A stretch of DNA of 64,000 nucleotides from Streptomyces sp. TLI_105 (GCF_900105415.1 NZ_FNSM01000001.1:7200001-7264000); one strand, 5' to 3'; counted from the stretch's first letter, positions 38,901 through 49,692 are shown. The notes: generated by a model not told the origin, from the letters alone. Numbers and translations: made by a program.

Positions 38901-41900
38901 CCTCGCTCACCGGGCGCAGGACGAGCTCCTCGACCTCGGCGACGACCGCGTGGGACTCGTCGAGCAGGGTCAGGGACACGGCGTCCGGTCCGGTGCCGTG
39001 GATCAGTACGCGGCCGGCACGGACGCCGGGCTGGTGGACGGTCACGCCGCGCCAGGAGAAGGGCAGCAGACGGCGGCCGCCGTCGTCGAGCGCGGTCGTC
39101 ACGATCGGGTGCAGGGCGGCGTCGAGCAGCGCCGGGTGCAGCCCGTAGGAGGCGGCGTCGGTGACGGAGGCCGGCAGGGCGACCTCGGCGACCAGGTCGG
39201 CGCCGTGCCGCCACGCGGCGCGCAGGCCCCGGAAGACCGGGCCGTAGGCGTATCCGGAGGCGGCCAGTTCGTCGTAGCAGCCGTCGACGGGCAGCGGTTC
39301 GCCCTCGCCGGCGGGCCGGGCCGCGGCGGGCGCGGAGGCTCCGTCGTGCGGGGCGAGCGCGCCGGTGGCGTGCAGGGCCCACGGCTCGACGGCGCCGTCC
39401 GGCGTCTCGGTGCGGGCGTGCACGGTCACCGTCCGCTGCCCGTCCTCGCCGGGCGCGGCCACGACGACCTGCACCTCGGTGCGGCCCTCGTCGGGGATCA
39501 CCAGGGGGGCGACGAGGGTGAGCTCGGCGACCCGGGGCGCCCCGGTCTCCGCGCCCGCGCGGGCGACGAGTTCGAGGAAGGCGGTGCCGGGCAGCAGGAC
39601 CGAGCCGAGGACGGCGTGGTCGGCGAGCCAGGGGTGGGTACGGCGGCCGAGCCGGGCGGTCAGGACGGTCTGCCCGGATTCGGCGAGCTCGACGGCGGGG
39701 CCGAGCAGCGGGTGCCCGGCCGGTCCTTCGGTGCCGTGGGCGGTCAGCCAGTAGCGCTCCCGCTGGAAGGCGTACGTGGGCAGGGCGGGCGTCCGCCCCG
39801 GGCCGAACACGGCCTGCCAGTCCGGGCTCCTGCCGCGGACGTGCAGGGCGCCGAGCGCGGACGCCAGGGTGCGGCGCTCGGACCGGCCGCGGCGCAGCAG
39901 CGGCACGAACGCAAGGGCCGAGTCGTCCAGGCAGTCCTGTCCCAGGGCCGACAGCACGCCGTCGGGGCCGAGTTCGAGGAAGGTCCGCATCCCGAGCCCG
40001 TGGAGCGCGGCGAGGCCGTCGGACATCCGTACTTCCCGGCGCACCTGCCGCACCCAGTAGTCGGCGGTGACCTCGACGGGCCCGCCGGTGACCGTGGACA
40101 CCATCGGTACGCGCGGCTCCGCGTACCGCACCGTCGAGGTGACGGCGGCGAACGCGTCGAGCATCCCGTCCATGCGGTGGGAGTGGAAGGCGTGGCTGAC
40201 GACGAGCCGGCGCGTCTTGCGGCCGGCGGCGGCGAACGTGGCGGCGACCTCTTCGACGGCCTCGACGTCGCCGGAGACGACGACGGCCAGGGGGCCGTTG
40301 ACTGCGGCGATGCTCACCTCGTGCTCGCGGCCTTCGAGGAGCGTGGCGACCTCGTCCTGCGAGGCCTGGACGGCCGTCATGGCGCCACCGGACGGCAGGG
40401 CCTGCATGAGCCGGCCGCGCGCCGTGACCAGGGCACAGGCGTCGGGCAGGGTGAGGATCCCGGCGACGTGGGCGGCGGCGAACTCGCCGATGGAGTGGCC
40501 GAGCACGGCGTCGGGGGTCAGGCCCCGGTGCTCCAGGAGCCGGAACAGCGCGACCTGCAGGGCGAAGAGGGCGCACTGGGTGTTCTCGGTGCGGTCGAGC
40601 GCCTCGGCGTCGTGGAACATCACGTCGCGGATCGGCGGCGTGCCCGGCACGGCGGCGCGGCAGGCGTCGAGTTCGGCGCACACCGTGTCGAGGGCGGTGG
40701 CGAAGACCGGCTCGGACTCGTACAGCTCGCGTCCCATGCCGACGCGCTGGCTGCCCTGCCCGGTGAAGAGGTAGGCGAGACCGTCGTCGGTGCGTGCCGT
40801 GCCGACGGCCAGCGCGGAGTGCGGTTCGCCGCGGCCGAGGGCGGCCAGTGCCGCGACGGCCTCCTCGTGGTCCTCGGCGGTGACGGCCGCGCGGTGGTCG
40901 AGGGCGGTGCGGGTCGTGGCCAGGGCGCGGCCGAGGTCGCGGTCGGACACCCCGTCGAGGTCGTCGAGGGCGTCGACGAGCGCGGTGGCCTGGGCGCGCA
41001 GCGCCGGTTCGGTACGCCCGGACAGCACCCACAGCGGGTTGTCGCCGTCGTCCCCGGAGTCGGCCTGGGGCGTGAGGGGCTCGGCGGGGGCTTCCGCCAG
41101 GATGACGTGGGCGTTGGTGCCGCTGATGCCGAAGGAGGAGACGCCGGCGCGCCGGATCCTGCCCTCTTCGGCGGGCCAGGGGCGCGGTTCGGTGAGGACC
41201 TCGACGCCGCCGGCGGCCCAGTCGACGAGCTTGCTGGGCGTGCCGACGTTGAGGGAGGCGGGCAGTTCGCCGTGGCGCAGGGCCATGACCATCTTGATGA
41301 TCCCGCCGACACCGGCGGCGGCCTGGGCGTGTCCCAGGTTGGACTTCAGGGACCCGAGCATCAGCGGCTGACCGTCGCGCTCGCTGCCGTACGTGGCGAG
41401 GAGGGCCTGCGCCTCGATGGGGTCGCCGAGGACCGTGCCCGTGCCGTGCGCCTCGACCGCGTCGACGCCGGAGAAGGTGACGCCGGCGTCCTGTAGGGCG
41501 GCGCGGATGACGCGCTCCTGGGCGGGGCCGCTGGGTGCGGTGAGGCCGTTGGAGGCGCCGTCCTGGTTGACGGCCGAACCGGCCACCACCGCAAGGACGT
41601 TGTGGCCCAGCCGGCGGGCGTCCGAGAGCCGCTCGACGACGAGGACGCCGACGCCCTCGGCCCAGGCGGTGCCGTCCGCGTCCGCCGAGAACGACTTGCA
41701 GCGGCCGTCCGCCGCGAGACCCCGCTGACGCGAGAACTCGACGAAGATGCCGGGCGTCGACATGACCGTCACACCGCCGGCGAGGGCGAGCGAGCACTCG
41801 CCCGACCGGATGGCGCGGACGGCGAGGTGCAGGGCGACCAGCGAGGACGAGCACGCCGTGTCCACCGTCAGGGCCGGACCCTGCAGACCGAGCGTGTAGG

Positions 41901-44900
41901 CGACGCGGCCCGACGCCACGCTCGACGTCGTCCCCGTCAGACCGAAACCGGCGGCACCCGCACCCGCCTCGCCGAGCCGCGGACCGTACTCCTGGGCCAT
42001 GACACCGGCGAACACGCCCGTCTGGGTGCCGCGCAGGGAGTCGGGGGCGATGCCGGCCCGCTCCAGGGCCTCCCAGCACACCTCCAGGTAGGCACGCTGC
42101 TGCGGGTCCATCGCCAGCGCCTCGCGCGGCGAGATCCCGAACAGTTCGGCGTCGAACTCCGCGGCGCCTTCGAGGAATCCGCCGTTGCGGACGTAGGTGG
42201 TGCCCACGTGCGCGGGGTCGGGGTGGTAGAGGCCGTCGAGGTCCCAGCCCCGGTCGGCCGGGAAGCCCGAGATGACGTCGCGCCGCTCGGCGACGACCCG
42301 CCACAGCGCCTCGGGCGAGTCCACCCCGCCCGGGAAGCGGCAGCCGATGCCGACGATCACGACGGGGTCGTCCTCGTCGGTACGGGCCTCGGGCGCCGTC
42401 ACGGCCTCTTGCGGCGCGTCGGCGAGCAGGACGGCGAGCGCGGCGGGGCTGGGGTGGTCGTACACGACGGTGGTGGGAAGCTTGCGCCCGGTGGCGGTGA
42501 CGAGCCGGTTGCGCAGCTCGACGACCATCGCCGAGTCGATGCCCAGCTCCTTGAAGGTCCGCCGGGGCTCGACCTCGGCGACGGAGTCGTAGCCGAGCAC
42601 GGCGGCGGTGTGCGCCCGCACCAGCTCCAGGGCGGCCGGGCCGGTCAGCGAGCGGTTCGGCTCGGCCTCGGGGGCGTCCGCGGTGTCCTCCGGGAGCACC
42701 TCGGGCCGCAGCGCCGGCGTCAGGGTCCGGGCGGCGTGGGGCCGCCCGGAGATCCAGTGACGGCGGCGCTGGAAGGCGTACGTCGGCAGCTCGGCGCGCG
42801 TGGTGCCGGCGGGCAGGACGGCGGACCAGTCCACCTCCGCGCCGTGGCAGAACGCCTCGCCGAACGCGAGCAGCAGTCGCCGCCGTCCGCCCTCCCCGCG
42901 GCGCAGGGTGCCGAGCGCGGCGACCGGCAGGTCGGCGGCCTCCGCGGTCTGCTGGACGGCGAGCGCCAGGACGGGATGCGGGCTCATCTCGATGAACAGC
43001 TCGTGCCCGGCGTCCAGGAGCGCCCGCACGACGGGCTCGAACCGCACCGGCTCGCGCAGGTTGCGGTACCAGTAGTCGACGTCCAGCTCGGAGCCGTCGA
43101 GGGCGGTGCCGGTCACGGTGGAGTGCAGCGGCACGCTCCCGGCGCGCGGCGCGATCCCGGCCAGCTCGGCCGGCAGCGTGTCGCGCACGGCGTCGACGTG
43201 CGGACTGTGCGAGGCGTAGGCGACCGGGACGCGCCGGGTGCGCACGTCCTCGCCGTACCGCGCGGCCAGGGCGTCCAGGTCGTCCCCGTCACCGGCCACC
43301 ACGGTCATGCCGGGCGAGTTGACGGCGGCCACGCTGAGACGAGGGAATCCGGCCAGGTCGTCGCGGATCCGGTCGGCGGGCAGCGCCACGGTGAGCATGC
43401 CGCCGCCGCGCCCGGCGAGCGCGCCGAGGGCGGTGCTGCGTACGGCGATCAGCCGGGCGGCGTCGTCCAGGGTGAGGGCGCCGCTGACGGTGGCGGCGGC
43501 GATCTCGCCCTGCGAGTGGCCGACGACCGCGGCGGGTTCGACACCCGCCGCCCGCCACAGCGCGGCGAGTCCGACCATCACGGCCCACAGCGCGGGCTGC
43601 ACGACGTCGTCGCGGTCGAGGGCGGGCGCGCCGGGGCGTCCGCGCAGCACATCGGTCAGCGACCAGTCGCGGTACGGGCGCAGCGCACGCTCGCAGTCCT
43701 CGACGACGCGGGCGAACACGGGGGAGCTGTCGAGGAGTTCCGCGGCCATGCCGGCCCACTGCGAGCCCTGCCCGGGGAAGACGAAGACCGCCTCGCGGAC
43801 GGTCCGGTGGCTGCTGCCCTCGACCGTGGCCTGGGTGCCCCGGGAGTCGGCGACCGCCTCCAGGGCGGTCAGCAGCTCGTCGCGGTCGGAGCCGGTCAGC
43901 ACGGCGCGGTGGGTGAAGGCGGTGCGATCGTGGGCTAGGGCCCGGGCGACCTCGGCGACGTCGAGATCCGGACGTTCGGCGAGGTGCTCGCGGAGTCGGG
44001 CGGCCTGGGCGCGCAGTGCCTTGTCGCCGCGGCCGGAAATCACCCATGCGACGGCATCGGACGCGTCCGACGCCTTTGTCTCCTCCGGGGTCTCCTCCGG
44101 CTTGTTCTCGACGGTCGGGGAGGTGTCTCCCCGCCATTCTCCGAGGACCAGGTGGCAGTTCGTACCACCCATTCCGACCGATGTCACGCCTGCGAAGAGC
44201 GGCCCGTCGGGATTCGGCCACGGACCGGTTTCGGTGGCGGCGGCGATCCGTAACTCCTCGAAGGGGATCTGCGGATTGGGAGTGTGATAGTTGAGAGTGG
44301 GAACAAGTTCCCGCTCTTCGAGGCAGAGAATCGTCTTGACGAGTCCCGCTATGCCCGCGGCGCCTTCGAGATGGCCGATGTTCGTCTTGACGGATCCGAG
44401 GAGAAGCGGGTTATCCGGAGTGCGGGACGAGGCGAATACGGCGCCCAGAGCAGACGCTTCCACGGGATCGCCGACCCGGGTGCCCGAGCCGTGTATTTCG
44501 ACGTACTGCGCTTTTCCCAGCGGTATACCGGAGTTTTCCCAGGCGTCACGTATGACGCGCTCCTGGGCTTTTCCGTCGGGAGTGGGAAGGGTGTCGCTCG
44601 CGCCGTCGCTGCCGACGGCCCCGCCGTGCAGCAGGCAGTGGATGCGGTCCCCGTCGGCGATGGCCCGGCTGAGGAGCTTCAGAACCACCACGCCGCCGCC
44701 CTCACCCCGGACGTAGCCGTTCGCCCGGGCGTCGAGGCTGTGACATCGCCCGTCGGGCGAGAGGCTGCCGAAGGCCGCCAGGGCCTGGGTGCTCTCCGGT
44801 GCGAGGTTGAGGTTGACGCCGCCGGCCAGCGCCGTCACGGACTCGCCGCGGCGCAGGCTCTCGCAGGCCAGGTGCACCGCGACCAGCGACGACGACTGTG

Positions 44901-45465
44901 CGCTGTCGACCACCATGCTCGGTCCCTGGAGCCCGAGGACGTAGGAGACCCGGTTGGCGATGATGCCCCGGTGTAAGCCGGTCACCGTGTGCGCGGAGGT
45001 GGCTTCGGGGCCGGCCGCGTGGGTGAGGGTCGTGTAGTCGTCGGCGATCGCGCCGACGAAGACGCCGGTGGCGGTGGAGGCGAGCGCGGCCGGGACGATG
45101 CGGGCGTCCTCCAGCGCCTCCCAGGCGAGCTCGAGCATCAGTCGCTGCTGCGGGTCCATCGCGGCGGCTTCGCGCGGGGATATGCCGAAGAACTCGGCAT
45201 CGAAGGCGTCGACGCCGGGCAGAAAACCACCGGGGCGCGACGAGCCGTCGTCCAGGACGCCGAGGTGCGCGCGATCCGCGGGCGGCTCCGCTATGGCATC
45301 ACGGCCATTCCTGAGCAGATTCCAGAATTCTGCGGGGTTCGCCCCGCCGGGAAAACGGCAGGAAAGCCCGACGACGGCGACGGTCCGGTCGTCCATCTGA
45401 TCGGACGTCAGGTTTCCCGTCTCGGTTTGTGGTGCTGCCGCCTCAATCTGGGCATGGCGGATCAT
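35977..45465 (-). CDS. Modular type I PKS: KSQ-AT-ACP loading module + KS-AT-DH-ER-KR-ACP
   Basis: 3162 residues. The loading KS (25-440) has Gln190 in place of Cys (VDSAQSSS), the decarboxylating KSQ type. Its AT (557-908) has GHSQGE and YASH, predicting methylmalonyl and so a propionyl starter; the ACP has LGIDSA near 977. The extender module has KS (1028-1455, Cys near 1205), AT (1565-1907, GHSIGE and HAFH = malonyl), DH (1917-2188, [18 protein letters not shown]), ER (2382-2705, [15 protein letters not shown]), KR (2708-2955, LDD type B, NYAAANAY) and ACP (GCDSL near 3032). All reductive domains look intact. A C-terminal docking region ends [21 protein letters not shown] lies 9 nt before the ATG. 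It begins the pathway and passes a pentanoyl chain to the 22644-35837 product. Confidence 0.95.
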   Translation of the reverse strand: MIRHAQIEAAAPQTETGNLTSDQMDDRTVAVVGLSCRFPGGANPAEFWNLLRNGRDAIAEPPADRAHLGVLDDGSSRPGGFLPGVDAFDAEFFGISPREAAAMDPQQRLMLELAWEALEDARIVPAALASTATGVFVGAIADDYTTLTHAAGPEATSAHTVTGLHRGIIANRVSYVLGLQGPSMVVDSAQSSSLVAVHLACESLRRGESVTALAGGVNLNLAPESTQALAAFGSLSPDGRCHSLDARANGYVRGEGGGVVVLKLLSRAIADGDRIHCLLHGGAVGSDGASDTLPTPDGKAQERVIRDAWENSGIPLGKAQYVEIHGSGTRVGDPVEASALGAVFASSRTPDNPLLLGSVKTNIGHLEGAAGIAGLVKTILCLEERELVPTLNYHTPNPQIPFEELRIAAATETGPWPNPDGPLFAGVTSVGMGGTNCHLVLGEWRGDTSPTVENKPEETPEETKASDASDAVAWVISGRGDKALRAQAARLREHLAERPDLDVAEVARALAHDRTAFTHRAVLTGSDRDELLTALEAVADSRGTQATVEGSSHRTVREAVFVFPGQGSQWAGMAAELLDSSPVFARVVEDCERALRPYRDWSLTDVLRGRPGAPALDRDDVVQPALWAVMVGLAALWRAAGVEPAAVVGHSQGEIAAATVSGALTLDDAARLIAVRSTALGALAGRGGGMLTVALPADRIRDDLAGFPRLSVAAVNSPGMTVVAGDGDDLDALAARYGEDVRTRRVPVAYASHSPHVDAVRDTLPAELAGIAPRAGSVPLHSTVTGTALDGSELDVDYWYRNLREPVRFEPVVRALLDAGHELFIEMSPHPVLALAVQQTAEAADLPVAALGTLRRGEGGRRRLLLAFGEAFCHGAEVDWSAVLPAGTTRAELPTYAFQRRRHWISGRPHAARTLTPALRPEVLPEDTADAPEAEPNRSLTGPAALELVRAHTAAVLGYDSVAEVEPRRTFKELGIDSAMVVELRNRLVTATGRKLPTTVVYDHPSPAALAVLLADAPQEAVTAPEARTDEDDPVVIVGIGCRFPGGVDSPEALWRVVAERRDVISGFPADRGWDLDGLYHPDPAHVGTTYVRNGGFLEGAAEFDAELFGISPREALAMDPQQRAYLEVCWEALERAGIAPDSLRGTQTGVFAGVMAQEYGPRLGEAGAGAAGFGLTGTTSSVASGRVAYTLGLQGPALTVDTACSSSLVALHLAVRAIRSGECSLALAGGVTVMSTPGIFVEFSRQRGLAADGRCKSFSADADGTAWAEGVGVLVVERLSDARRLGHNVLAVVAGSAVNQDGASNGLTAPSGPAQERVIRAALQDAGVTFSGVDAVEAHGTGTVLGDPIEAQALLATYGSERDGQPLMLGSLKSNLGHAQAAAGVGGIIKMVMALRHGELPASLNVGTPSKLVDWAAGGVEVLTEPRPWPAEEGRIRRAGVSSFGISGTNAHVILAEAPAEPLTPQADSGDDGDNPLWVLSGRTEPALRAQATALVDALDDLDGVSDRDLGRALATTRTALDHRAAVTAEDHEEAVAALAALGRGEPHSALAVGTARTDDGLAYLFTGQGSQRVGMGRELYESEPVFATALDTVCAELDACRAAVPGTPPIRDVMFHDAEALDRTENTQCALFALQVALFRLLEHRGLTPDAVLGHSIGEFAAAHVAGILTLPDACALVTARGRLMQALPSGGAMTAVQASQDEVATLLEGREHEVSIAAVNGPLAVVVSGDVEAVEEVAATFAAAGRKTRRLVVSHAFHSHRMDGMLDAFAAVTSTVRYAEPRVPMVSTVTGGPVEVTADYWVRQVRREVRMSDGLAALHGLGMRTFLELGPDGVLSALGQDCLDDSALAFVPLLRRGRSERRTLASALGALHVRGRSPDWQAVFGPGRTPALPTYAFQRERYWLTAHGTEGPAGHPLLGPAVELAESGQTVLTARLGRRTHPWLADHAVLGSVLLPGTAFLELVARAGAETGAPRVAELTLVAPLVIPDEGRTEVQVVVAAPGEDGQRTVTVHARTETPDGAVEPWALHATGALAPHDGASAPAAARPAGEGEPLPVDGCYDELAASGYAYGPVFRGLRAAWRHGADLVAEVALPASVTDAASYGLHPALLDAALHPIVTTALDDGGRRLLPFSWRGVTVHQPGVRAGRVLIHGTGPDAVSLTLLDESHAVVAEVEELVLRPVSEDVAVPRSLHRLDWKPATTEGEASPSVTAEREASPSAAALGPVDLGVGPRYADLAALGEALDAGLPAPEVVLAPLAELEEHADGTGPAVHRALALLQAWLADDRLADSRLVLVTRAAVATAPDADADPDLAAVWGLARSAQTENPGRVGLLDVETAEDCRTALPLLGAEPQLAVRDGALLVPRIGPATAGGALVPPAGTAAWRMVVRERGTLDHLALEPFPEALAPLGDGEVRISVRAAGVNFRDVLGTLGLYPGDPGPLGLEGAGVVTEVGPGVTGLAVGDRVMGLLSGAFGPTAVADHRLVAVMPAAWTYAQAASAPIVFLTAYHALVDLAGLTSGERVLIHAAAGGVGMAAVQLARHLGAEVYGTAGPGKWDALRDLGLEGAHLASSRTLDFETAFGAATEGLGVDVVLNSLAGEFVDASLRLLPRGGRFVEMGKTDLRDPALIAAGHPGVDYRFFDLLQEPAERIGEMLTAVMGLLSSGALTPLPVSTWDVRRAPEAFRYVSQARHVGKVVLTLPAALDPEGTVLVTGATGALGGLVARHLVTEHGARRLLLVSRRGADAPGAEELAAEIGASGAEVVLAACDTADRDALAKLLTGVRLTAVVHAAGVLDDGVITALTPERLDTVLAAKATAARHLHELTADQDLAAFVLFSSVMGVIGGAGQGNYAAANAYLDALAQHRAARGLPALSLAWGMWADTAGRPGAAGMAGTLSEADRVRIARTGLAPIDRAEGLALLDAALRVDSPALVPAPIDRSALGALGDRLPAVLRDLAPAAPRPAQASPAAAAPRATGTLRDRLAALSPAEREELLLDLVRVQTAAVLGRSSAAGIPADRPFKDMGCDSLTLVELRNRLQTAAGLRLPATLLFNCPTPLAVVAHLRTELVPAEAESAVDSAGSTSTPGLAELDRLEAALVELPDDTQDDVRAEIAQRLQALAARIPAQRTQPDEDDLSARVQSASVDELLAFIDSEL
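41099..41325 (-). repeat. KS-end repeat (pairs with 29320-29546)
   Basis: Second copy of the 227-bp identical segment, located in the first extender KS of the upstream PKS gene, 11.8 kb away in the same orientation. Confidence 0.88.
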
Positions 45466-45543
45466 GGTGTTCTGCTCCCCCCGTGAAGCACGATCAACGG
45501 CGTTGCCGACTCGGCGGCCCTGCCAGTCTCAATCTCGTTTTGG

Positions 45544-45572
45544 ACCCTAGCACCGAGGCGGCGCTCCGTAAA
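45544..45572 (-). promoter_or_regulatory. HrdB-like promoter of the PKS operon
   Basis: On the minus strand, TTTACG (45572-45567), a 17-nt spacer and TAGGGT (45549-45544) match the Streptomyces housekeeping pattern. The predicted start near 45537 gives a leader of about 70 nt. The rest of the 298-bp gap (45466-45763) is AT-rich near 45595-45625 and shows no gene. Confidence 0.6.
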
Positions 45573-45763
45573 CCAATGGCCAGGGCAGGGGAGTTGTATG
45601 CAAAACGAATGTGATGGGTAATCAAAGGAGCGCTTTGAGGGGGCTTTTCGGGGGGTCGTTTCACGCCATTTTGACGCATGGCTGAAGCCTCCCGACCCGG
45701 TGACACCACCTCCGGCAGGAGGGTGGACGCCGGACCGGGGCAGGAGGCCGGAAGCCGCGGACC

Positions 45764-46117
45764 CTACTTGGCCTTCGCCGCCGGGTCGGCCTTGGTGAGC
45801 GTGCAGACGCCGTCCACGCACTGGCGCTCCAGACGGCCCCGCGAGATGGTCTGCGCCAGGCCGACCATCCAGCAGGTGGGGCAGCCGCGGAAGGCGATGA
45901 GGGCCAGCGGGGCCGCCAGCAGGGTGGCCGGGCCGGCGACGGGCACCATCGCGATCGAGCCGATGATGAGCCCGAAGCCGATGACGCCGCGCGCCAGGTG
46001 GCGCGGGACGGACTTGCTGGCGAAGTTCGGCGCCGCGGACGGTGCGGTGACCGCGGACGGTGCGATGACCGGGGACTTCGTGCCCTCGGGGGGCTTCACG
46101 ATGTTCACGGTGTTCAT
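45764..46117 (-). CDS. Small cysteine-rich membrane protein (YgaP/DUF2892-like)
   Basis: The 117 residues comprise a soluble N-terminus of about 40 residues, two close hydrophobic helices (GVIGFGLIIGSIAMVPVAGP and TLLAAPLALIAF), then GCPTCWMVGLAQTIS with a CPTC motif and a tail with CVDGVC. The helix-CPxC-hydrophobic layout resembles YgaP-type (DUF2892) membrane proteins. Its ATG overlaps the ECF sigma gene stop (ATGA), so both are made together. With four cysteines and this coupling, a redox- or metal-responsive partner of the sigma factor is possible, though unproven. No classical anti-sigma zinc motif is seen. Confidence 0.75.
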   Translation of the reverse strand: MNTVNIVKPPEGTKSPVIAPSAVTAPSAAPNFASKSVPRHLARGVIGFGLIIGSIAMVPVAGPATLLAAPLALIAFRGCPTCWMVGLAQTISRGRLERQCVDGVCTLTKADPAAKAK

Positions 46118-46713
46118 GGGCGTGAGTCTCCTTCGACTGGTCGGTCGATGGCTTGATCTGGTGCCTGGTCGGTCGCTTCCAGCGCGTGACGCAGTGCCGC
46201 GCGTGCTCTGTGCAGCCGTGACTTCATCGCGGCGGTGCTCAGGCCGAGCGTGTGGGCGACGGTCCTGCCCGGCAGGCCCTGCACATCCCGCATGATCAGG
46301 ACCTGCCGCTGCTCACGGGGAAGGGCGCTGACCGCGGCCGCGATCCGCTCCACCTCCAGCCTGTACAGCACGGCCTCCTCGGCGGACGGCTCCGCGCATG
46401 CCTCCGGCTCGGCCGAGGGCTCGTCGCGCATGGCGATGAGCAGCCTCACCTGCCGGAGGCATTCGTTGCGGACGATCCGGAACATCCACGAGGCAAGCGC
46501 GCCGGTGGCCCGCAAGGTGCCGATCTTCCGGTAGAGGATGATCAGCGCCTCTTGTGCCGCGTCCTCCGCGTCCTGCGGCGAGGCGCACAGGGATATGGCG
46601 AACTTGCGCACATGCGGCTGCGATTCCATGACGACGGTGGTGAGCGACGTGACGTCGCCGTCCTGAGCGGCCTTGATCAGCCGCTCGTCAGGCCAGGAGA
46701 AGCGTTGGTTCAT
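46114..46713 (-). CDS. ECF-type RNA polymerase sigma factor
   Basis: A 199-residue protein with a sigma-2 region (SPQDAEDAAQEALIILYRKI and ALASWMFRIVRNECLRQVR) and a sigma-4 HTH (LPREQRQVLIMRDVQGLPGR, LGLSTAAMKSRLHRARAAL). The linker is acidic (EPSAEPEACAEPSAEEA). It is coupled to the YgaP-like membrane protein. The biosynthetic PKS operon begins 299 bp beyond that gene on the same strand, but has its own HrdB-like promoter. Target promoters unknown. Confidence 0.9.
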   Translation of the reverse strand: MNQRFSWPDERLIKAAQDGDVTSLTTVVMESQPHVRKFAISLCASPQDAEDAAQEALIILYRKIGTLRATGALASWMFRIVRNECLRQVRLLIAMRDEPSAEPEACAEPSAEEAVLYRLEVERIAAAVSALPREQRQVLIMRDVQGLPGRTVAHTLGLSTAAMKSRLHRARAALRHALEATDQAPDQAIDRPVEGDSRP

Positions 46714-46754
46714 GTGCTACTCATACCGGAAGGCGCCCCGTGCACAGGCGCTGG

Positions 46755-46844
46755 TCAGGTGCGGCTCTTGTTGAAGCGTCGCATCAGGTGCCAGCTGCAC
46801 GCACCCACGAGCACGACACCGACCACGATGATGGCAGTCCACAT
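46755..46844 (-). CDS. 29-residue single-pass membrane peptide
   Basis: ATG 46844 is preceded by GGAGGG and encodes MWTAIIVVGVVLVGACSWHL followed by a basic tail MRRFNKSRT. The hydrophobic helix then positive end predicts an N-out membrane peptide. It sits 41 bp upstream of the ECF sigma gene on the same strand and may be part of its transcript. Too short for homology claims. Confidence 0.5.
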   Translation of the reverse strand: MWTAIIVVGVVLVGACSWHLMRRFNKSRT

Positions 46845-46965
46845 GGTTACTGTTCCCTCCGTGTTCCTCCGGCCCGTTCGGCCGGTGCACACATAAGAGA
46901 CGGGGAGGTCCCGAGAGGATTCGCCTCCCGCCGAAGTTTTTTTTCGAACCGGTCCGAGGCGCGCG

Positions 46966-48372
46966 CTACCGGCCGCCGAGGAGGTCGCCGACAGCCGCGA
47001 GACCTGCGGTGATGGCACGCTCGCCCACGTTGCCGAAGCCCAGGACCAGCCGCACCGGACCCGGCGCGTGCGAGGCGCGGCAGGCGCTCATGCCGTAGAG
47101 GCCGACGGACCGGGCACGGGCGGCGGCGACGAGGGCCTGCTCGTCGGTCGGCCCGGCGAGCCGGGCGACCGCGTGGAAGCCCGCCGCGAGGCCGGTCACC
47201 CCGACCTCGGGGGCGTGCTCGGCGAGGGCGGCCACCAGGGCCGAGCGCCGTGCCGCGTAGGTCGCCCGCATCCGCCGCAGGTGCCGGTCGAAGCGACCGG
47301 ACTCGATCAGCGTCGCGAGGGCGAGCTGATCGAGCGTGGGCGACCCGCGGTCGCTCAGCTGCTTCTGCTCGACGATCGCCCCGGTGAGCGCGGCCGGACA
47401 CAGCATCCATCCGATGCGCAGCGCCGGCGCGAGGGACTTGCTCACGGTGCCCAGGGAGATCACACGGTCCGCGGCCAGCCCCTGCAGGGCGCCCACCGGC
47501 CCGCGGTCGTAACGGAATTCGGCGTCGTAGTCGTCCTCGACGATCACCGCGTCCCGGCTCCTGGCCCACTCGATCAGCGCGAGCCGGCGCTCGGGTGCCA
47601 GGGCGACACCGGTGGGCCACTGGTGCGCGGGGGTCACGACGACGGCGCGGGCGTCGGTCGCGGCGAGGGCCCGCACGTCGATGCCGAGCTCGTCGACCGG
47701 TACGGGGACCGCCGACATGCCCGCCCAGGACGCGGCCGAGGAGACCGTGGCCGGTGAACCGGGGTCCTCGTACGCCACCGTGCGGACACCCGCCCCGGCC
47801 AGGGCGCGCAGGGCCAGGCCGAGGCCCTGCGCGTAGCCGGTGCAGACCACGATCCGTTCCGGATCCGCCGCGGCGGCGCGCACCCGCCGCAGATATCCGG
47901 CGAGGACCTCGCGGAGCTCCGCGCTGCCGCGCGGATCCCCGTACCCCAGCGCCGACTTCGGCATGGCGCGTGCCGCCTCGCGGGTGGCCCACAGCCAGTC
48001 CGCGAGGGGGAATCCGCTCAGGTCCGGGACGCCCCAGGTGAAGTCGGCCAGGAGGCGAGAGGGGGCCGACGGCGCCGATGCGGCCGCCGCCGGCGGCGCC
48101 GCGCCGGTGGCGACCCGGGTGGCGGAGCCGACGCGGGTCACGAGGTACCCCTCGGCCTGGAGTTGGGCGTAGCACTCCTGCACGAGACCGCGTGAGACCC
48201 CGAGCATCCGGGCGAGTTCACGGGAGGACGGCAGTCGTTCGCCCACCCGCAGCCGCCCGGTCCGGACGGCGTCCCGCAGCCGGAGTTCCAGCTGGGTCCG
48301 CAGCGGCTCGCCGCTGTCCCGGTCGACGACCAACAGCAGCTCGGGCGAGAGACCGGACCACTCCAGAGGCAT
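46966..48372 (-). CDS. MocR-family regulator (GntR HTH fused to aminotransferase domain)
   Basis: From ATG 48372 the product is 468 residues. A GntR-type winged helix (PLRTQLELRLRDAVRTGRL, PSSRELARMLGVSRGLVQEC) precedes a fold-type I aminotransferase domain with VIVEDDYDAEFRYDR and the PLP lysine in SLGTVSKSLAPALRIGW. Such proteins are PLP-dependent regulators, often controlling a divergent gene. Here an MFS transporter starts only 48 bp away. The open frame continues upstream past 48372, but that part is antisense to the transporter and is not accepted. Confidence 0.9.
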   Translation of the reverse strand: MPLEWSGLSPELLLVVDRDSGEPLRTQLELRLRDAVRTGRLRVGERLPSSRELARMLGVSRGLVQECYAQLQAEGYLVTRVGSATRVATGAAPPAAAASAPSAPSRLLADFTWGVPDLSGFPLADWLWATREAARAMPKSALGYGDPRGSAELREVLAGYLRRVRAAAADPERIVVCTGYAQGLGLALRALAGAGVRTVAYEDPGSPATVSSAASWAGMSAVPVPVDELGIDVRALAATDARAVVVTPAHQWPTGVALAPERRLALIEWARSRDAVIVEDDYDAEFRYDRGPVGALQGLAADRVISLGTVSKSLAPALRIGWMLCPAALTGAIVEQKQLSDRGSPTLDQLALATLIESGRFDRHLRRMRATYAARRSALVAALAEHAPEVGVTGLAAGFHAVARLAGPTDEQALVAAARARSVGLYGMSACRASHAPGPVRLVLGFGNVGERAITAGLAAVGDLLGGR

Positions 48373-48420
48373 GGAATCGGATCTTACTGAGGACCCGCCC
48401 GGCCCCCTAGCGTCACCTGG
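48373..48420. promoter_or_regulatory. Compact divergent promoters, both apparently leaderless
   Basis: Rightward: TTACTG (48384-48389), 18-nt spacer, TAGCGT (48408-48413), and the GTG start 7 nt later, so transcription should begin at the start codon. Leftward: TAAGAT (48386-48381) lies 8 nt from the MocR ATG, with a poor -35. The two promoters overlap, ideal for MocR control. Confidence 0.5.
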
Positions 48421-49692
48421 GTGACCAAGATGCTCAACTCCCAAGCGGAAGGCGCCGGTTCGCGGCCGCCCCTGGTGACGCGGCCCCTGCTGCTGCGCTT
48501 CGTCTCGATCATCGGCGCCTCGACGAGCTTCTATCTGCTCCTGTCGGTCGTCCCCCTCTACGCCGAGGCGACCGGAGGGGGCCGCGGAAACGCCGCCGGT
48601 CTCACCACGGGCGCGCTGATGCTGGCCACGGTCGGGGGCGAGCTGGCCACTCCCCGGCTCGTCGCCCGCTTCGGCTACCGCCTCGTCCTGGTGGCGGGAC
48701 TCCTCCTCCTCGGCGCGCCCGCGTTCGCGCTCACCGCTTCCGGCGGCGCGGTCTGGATCACGGCGGTCTGCCTCCTGCGCGGGCTGGGCTTCGCGTTCGC
48801 GGTCGTCGCGGGCGGCGCCCTGACGGCCTCGCTCATCCCGGCCGAGCGCCGTGGGGAGGGGCTGGCGCTCGTCGGCATCGTGACCGGGGTCCCCTCGCTG
48901 GTGGCGCTCCCGCTCGGGGTGTGGCTGGTGGCGCACGTGGGGTACGGGCCGGTGTTCGCCGCCGGGGCCGTGGCCGCGCTGGCCGCCGTCGCCTCGGTTC
49001 CGGGCCTGCCGGACCGCGATCCGGACCGCGATCCGGACCGCGATCCGGACCGGGGCCCGGAGCGGCCGATCGGGGTGACGGCGGGGTTCCGTACGCCCGC
49101 GCTGTCACGACCTGTCCTCGTCTTCTCCGTCACCGCGCTCGCCGCCGGGATCCTCGTCACCTTCCTCCCCCTCGCCGTGCCGTCGGCCTCCGGGGGCGTC
49201 GTCGCCACGGCCCTGTTCGCCCAGACCGCGGCGGCGACCGGGGCCCGCTGGGTCGCCGGCCGGCACGGCGACCGACACGGGCCGGCCGCGCTCCTCGTCC
49301 CCGGCCTCGTCGTCGCGGCCGTGGGAACGCTGCTCACCTCCCTCACCCACAGTCCGGTCGCCGTCGTCATCGGCGTGGCCCTGTTCGGGGTCGGCTTCGG
49401 CGTCACCCAGAACAGCACCCTGACGCTGATGTACGCGCGTGCCCCCGCCTCGGGTTACGGAACGGTCAGCGCCCTGTGGAACTTCGCCTTCGACGCGGGC
49501 ATGGGCGTCGGGGCCGTCGGCTTCGGGTTCCTCGCGGGCCGGACCGGCTACCCGTGGGCGTTCGCGCTCACCGCCGTCCTGATGCTCACGGCCCTCGCCC
49601 CGGCCTGGCGCGACCGCCGGACGAAGGGCGTGGTGGGCCCTGGCCGCGACGGGCCGGGGGAGCAGGGGGAGGACTCGTCCGGCGGACGGTGA
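48421..49692 (+). CDS. MFS transporter
   Basis: A 423-residue membrane protein with about 12 predicted helices in two halves. GALTASLIPAERRGEGLALVG is a typical MFS motif in the first half and FGVTQNSTLTLMYARA one in the second. The central cytoplasmic loop holds a DPDRDPDRDPDR repeat. The start is GTG 48421 (leaderless) or ATG 48430. It is divergent from a MocR regulator. Substrate unknown; it is likely a drug or metabolite exporter. It is 3 kb from the PKS start, so a link to export of the cluster product is speculative. Confidence 0.88.
   Translation: MTKMLNSQAEGAGSRPPLVTRPLLLRFVSIIGASTSFYLLLSVVPLYAEATGGGRGNAAGLTTGALMLATVGGELATPRLVARFGYRLVLVAGLLLLGAPAFALTASGGAVWITAVCLLRGLGFAFAVVAGGALTASLIPAERRGEGLALVGIVTGVPSLVALPLGVWLVAHVGYGPVFAAGAVAALAAVASVPGLPDRDPDRDPDRDPDRGPERPIGVTAGFRTPALSRPVLVFSVTALAAGILVTFLPLAVPSASGGVVATALFAQTAAATGARWVAGRHGDRHGPAALLVPGLVVAAVGTLLTSLTHSPVAVVIGVALFGVGFGVTQNSTLTLMYARAPASGYGTVSALWNFAFDAGMGVGAVGFGFLAGRTGYPWAFALTAVLMLTALAPAWRDRRTKGVVGPGRDGPGEQGEDSSGGR
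49009..49052 (+). repeat. 12-bp in-frame tandem repeat in the MFS gene
   Basis: Three perfect CCGGACCGCGAT units (49009-49044) plus eight bases of a fourth code D-P-D-R repeats in the central loop. Length change by slippage would keep the frame. Confidence 0.9.

Noticed and set aside
36259..41496. Long plus-strand open frame opposite the loading PKS (about 1745 codons)
   Set aside because: Antisense of the DH-ER-KR and AT domains; no motif, no ribosome-binding site, composition typical of shadows.
46920..46955. T-rich run near 46936-46945 as a terminator
   Set aside because: It contains a T-tract but no convincing preceding stem in either direction.
48373..48936. N-terminal extension of the MocR regulator upstream of 48372
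   Set aside because: The added residues are antisense to the MFS gene, and the natural MocR N-terminus (PLEWSGLSPELLL) starts at ATG 48372.
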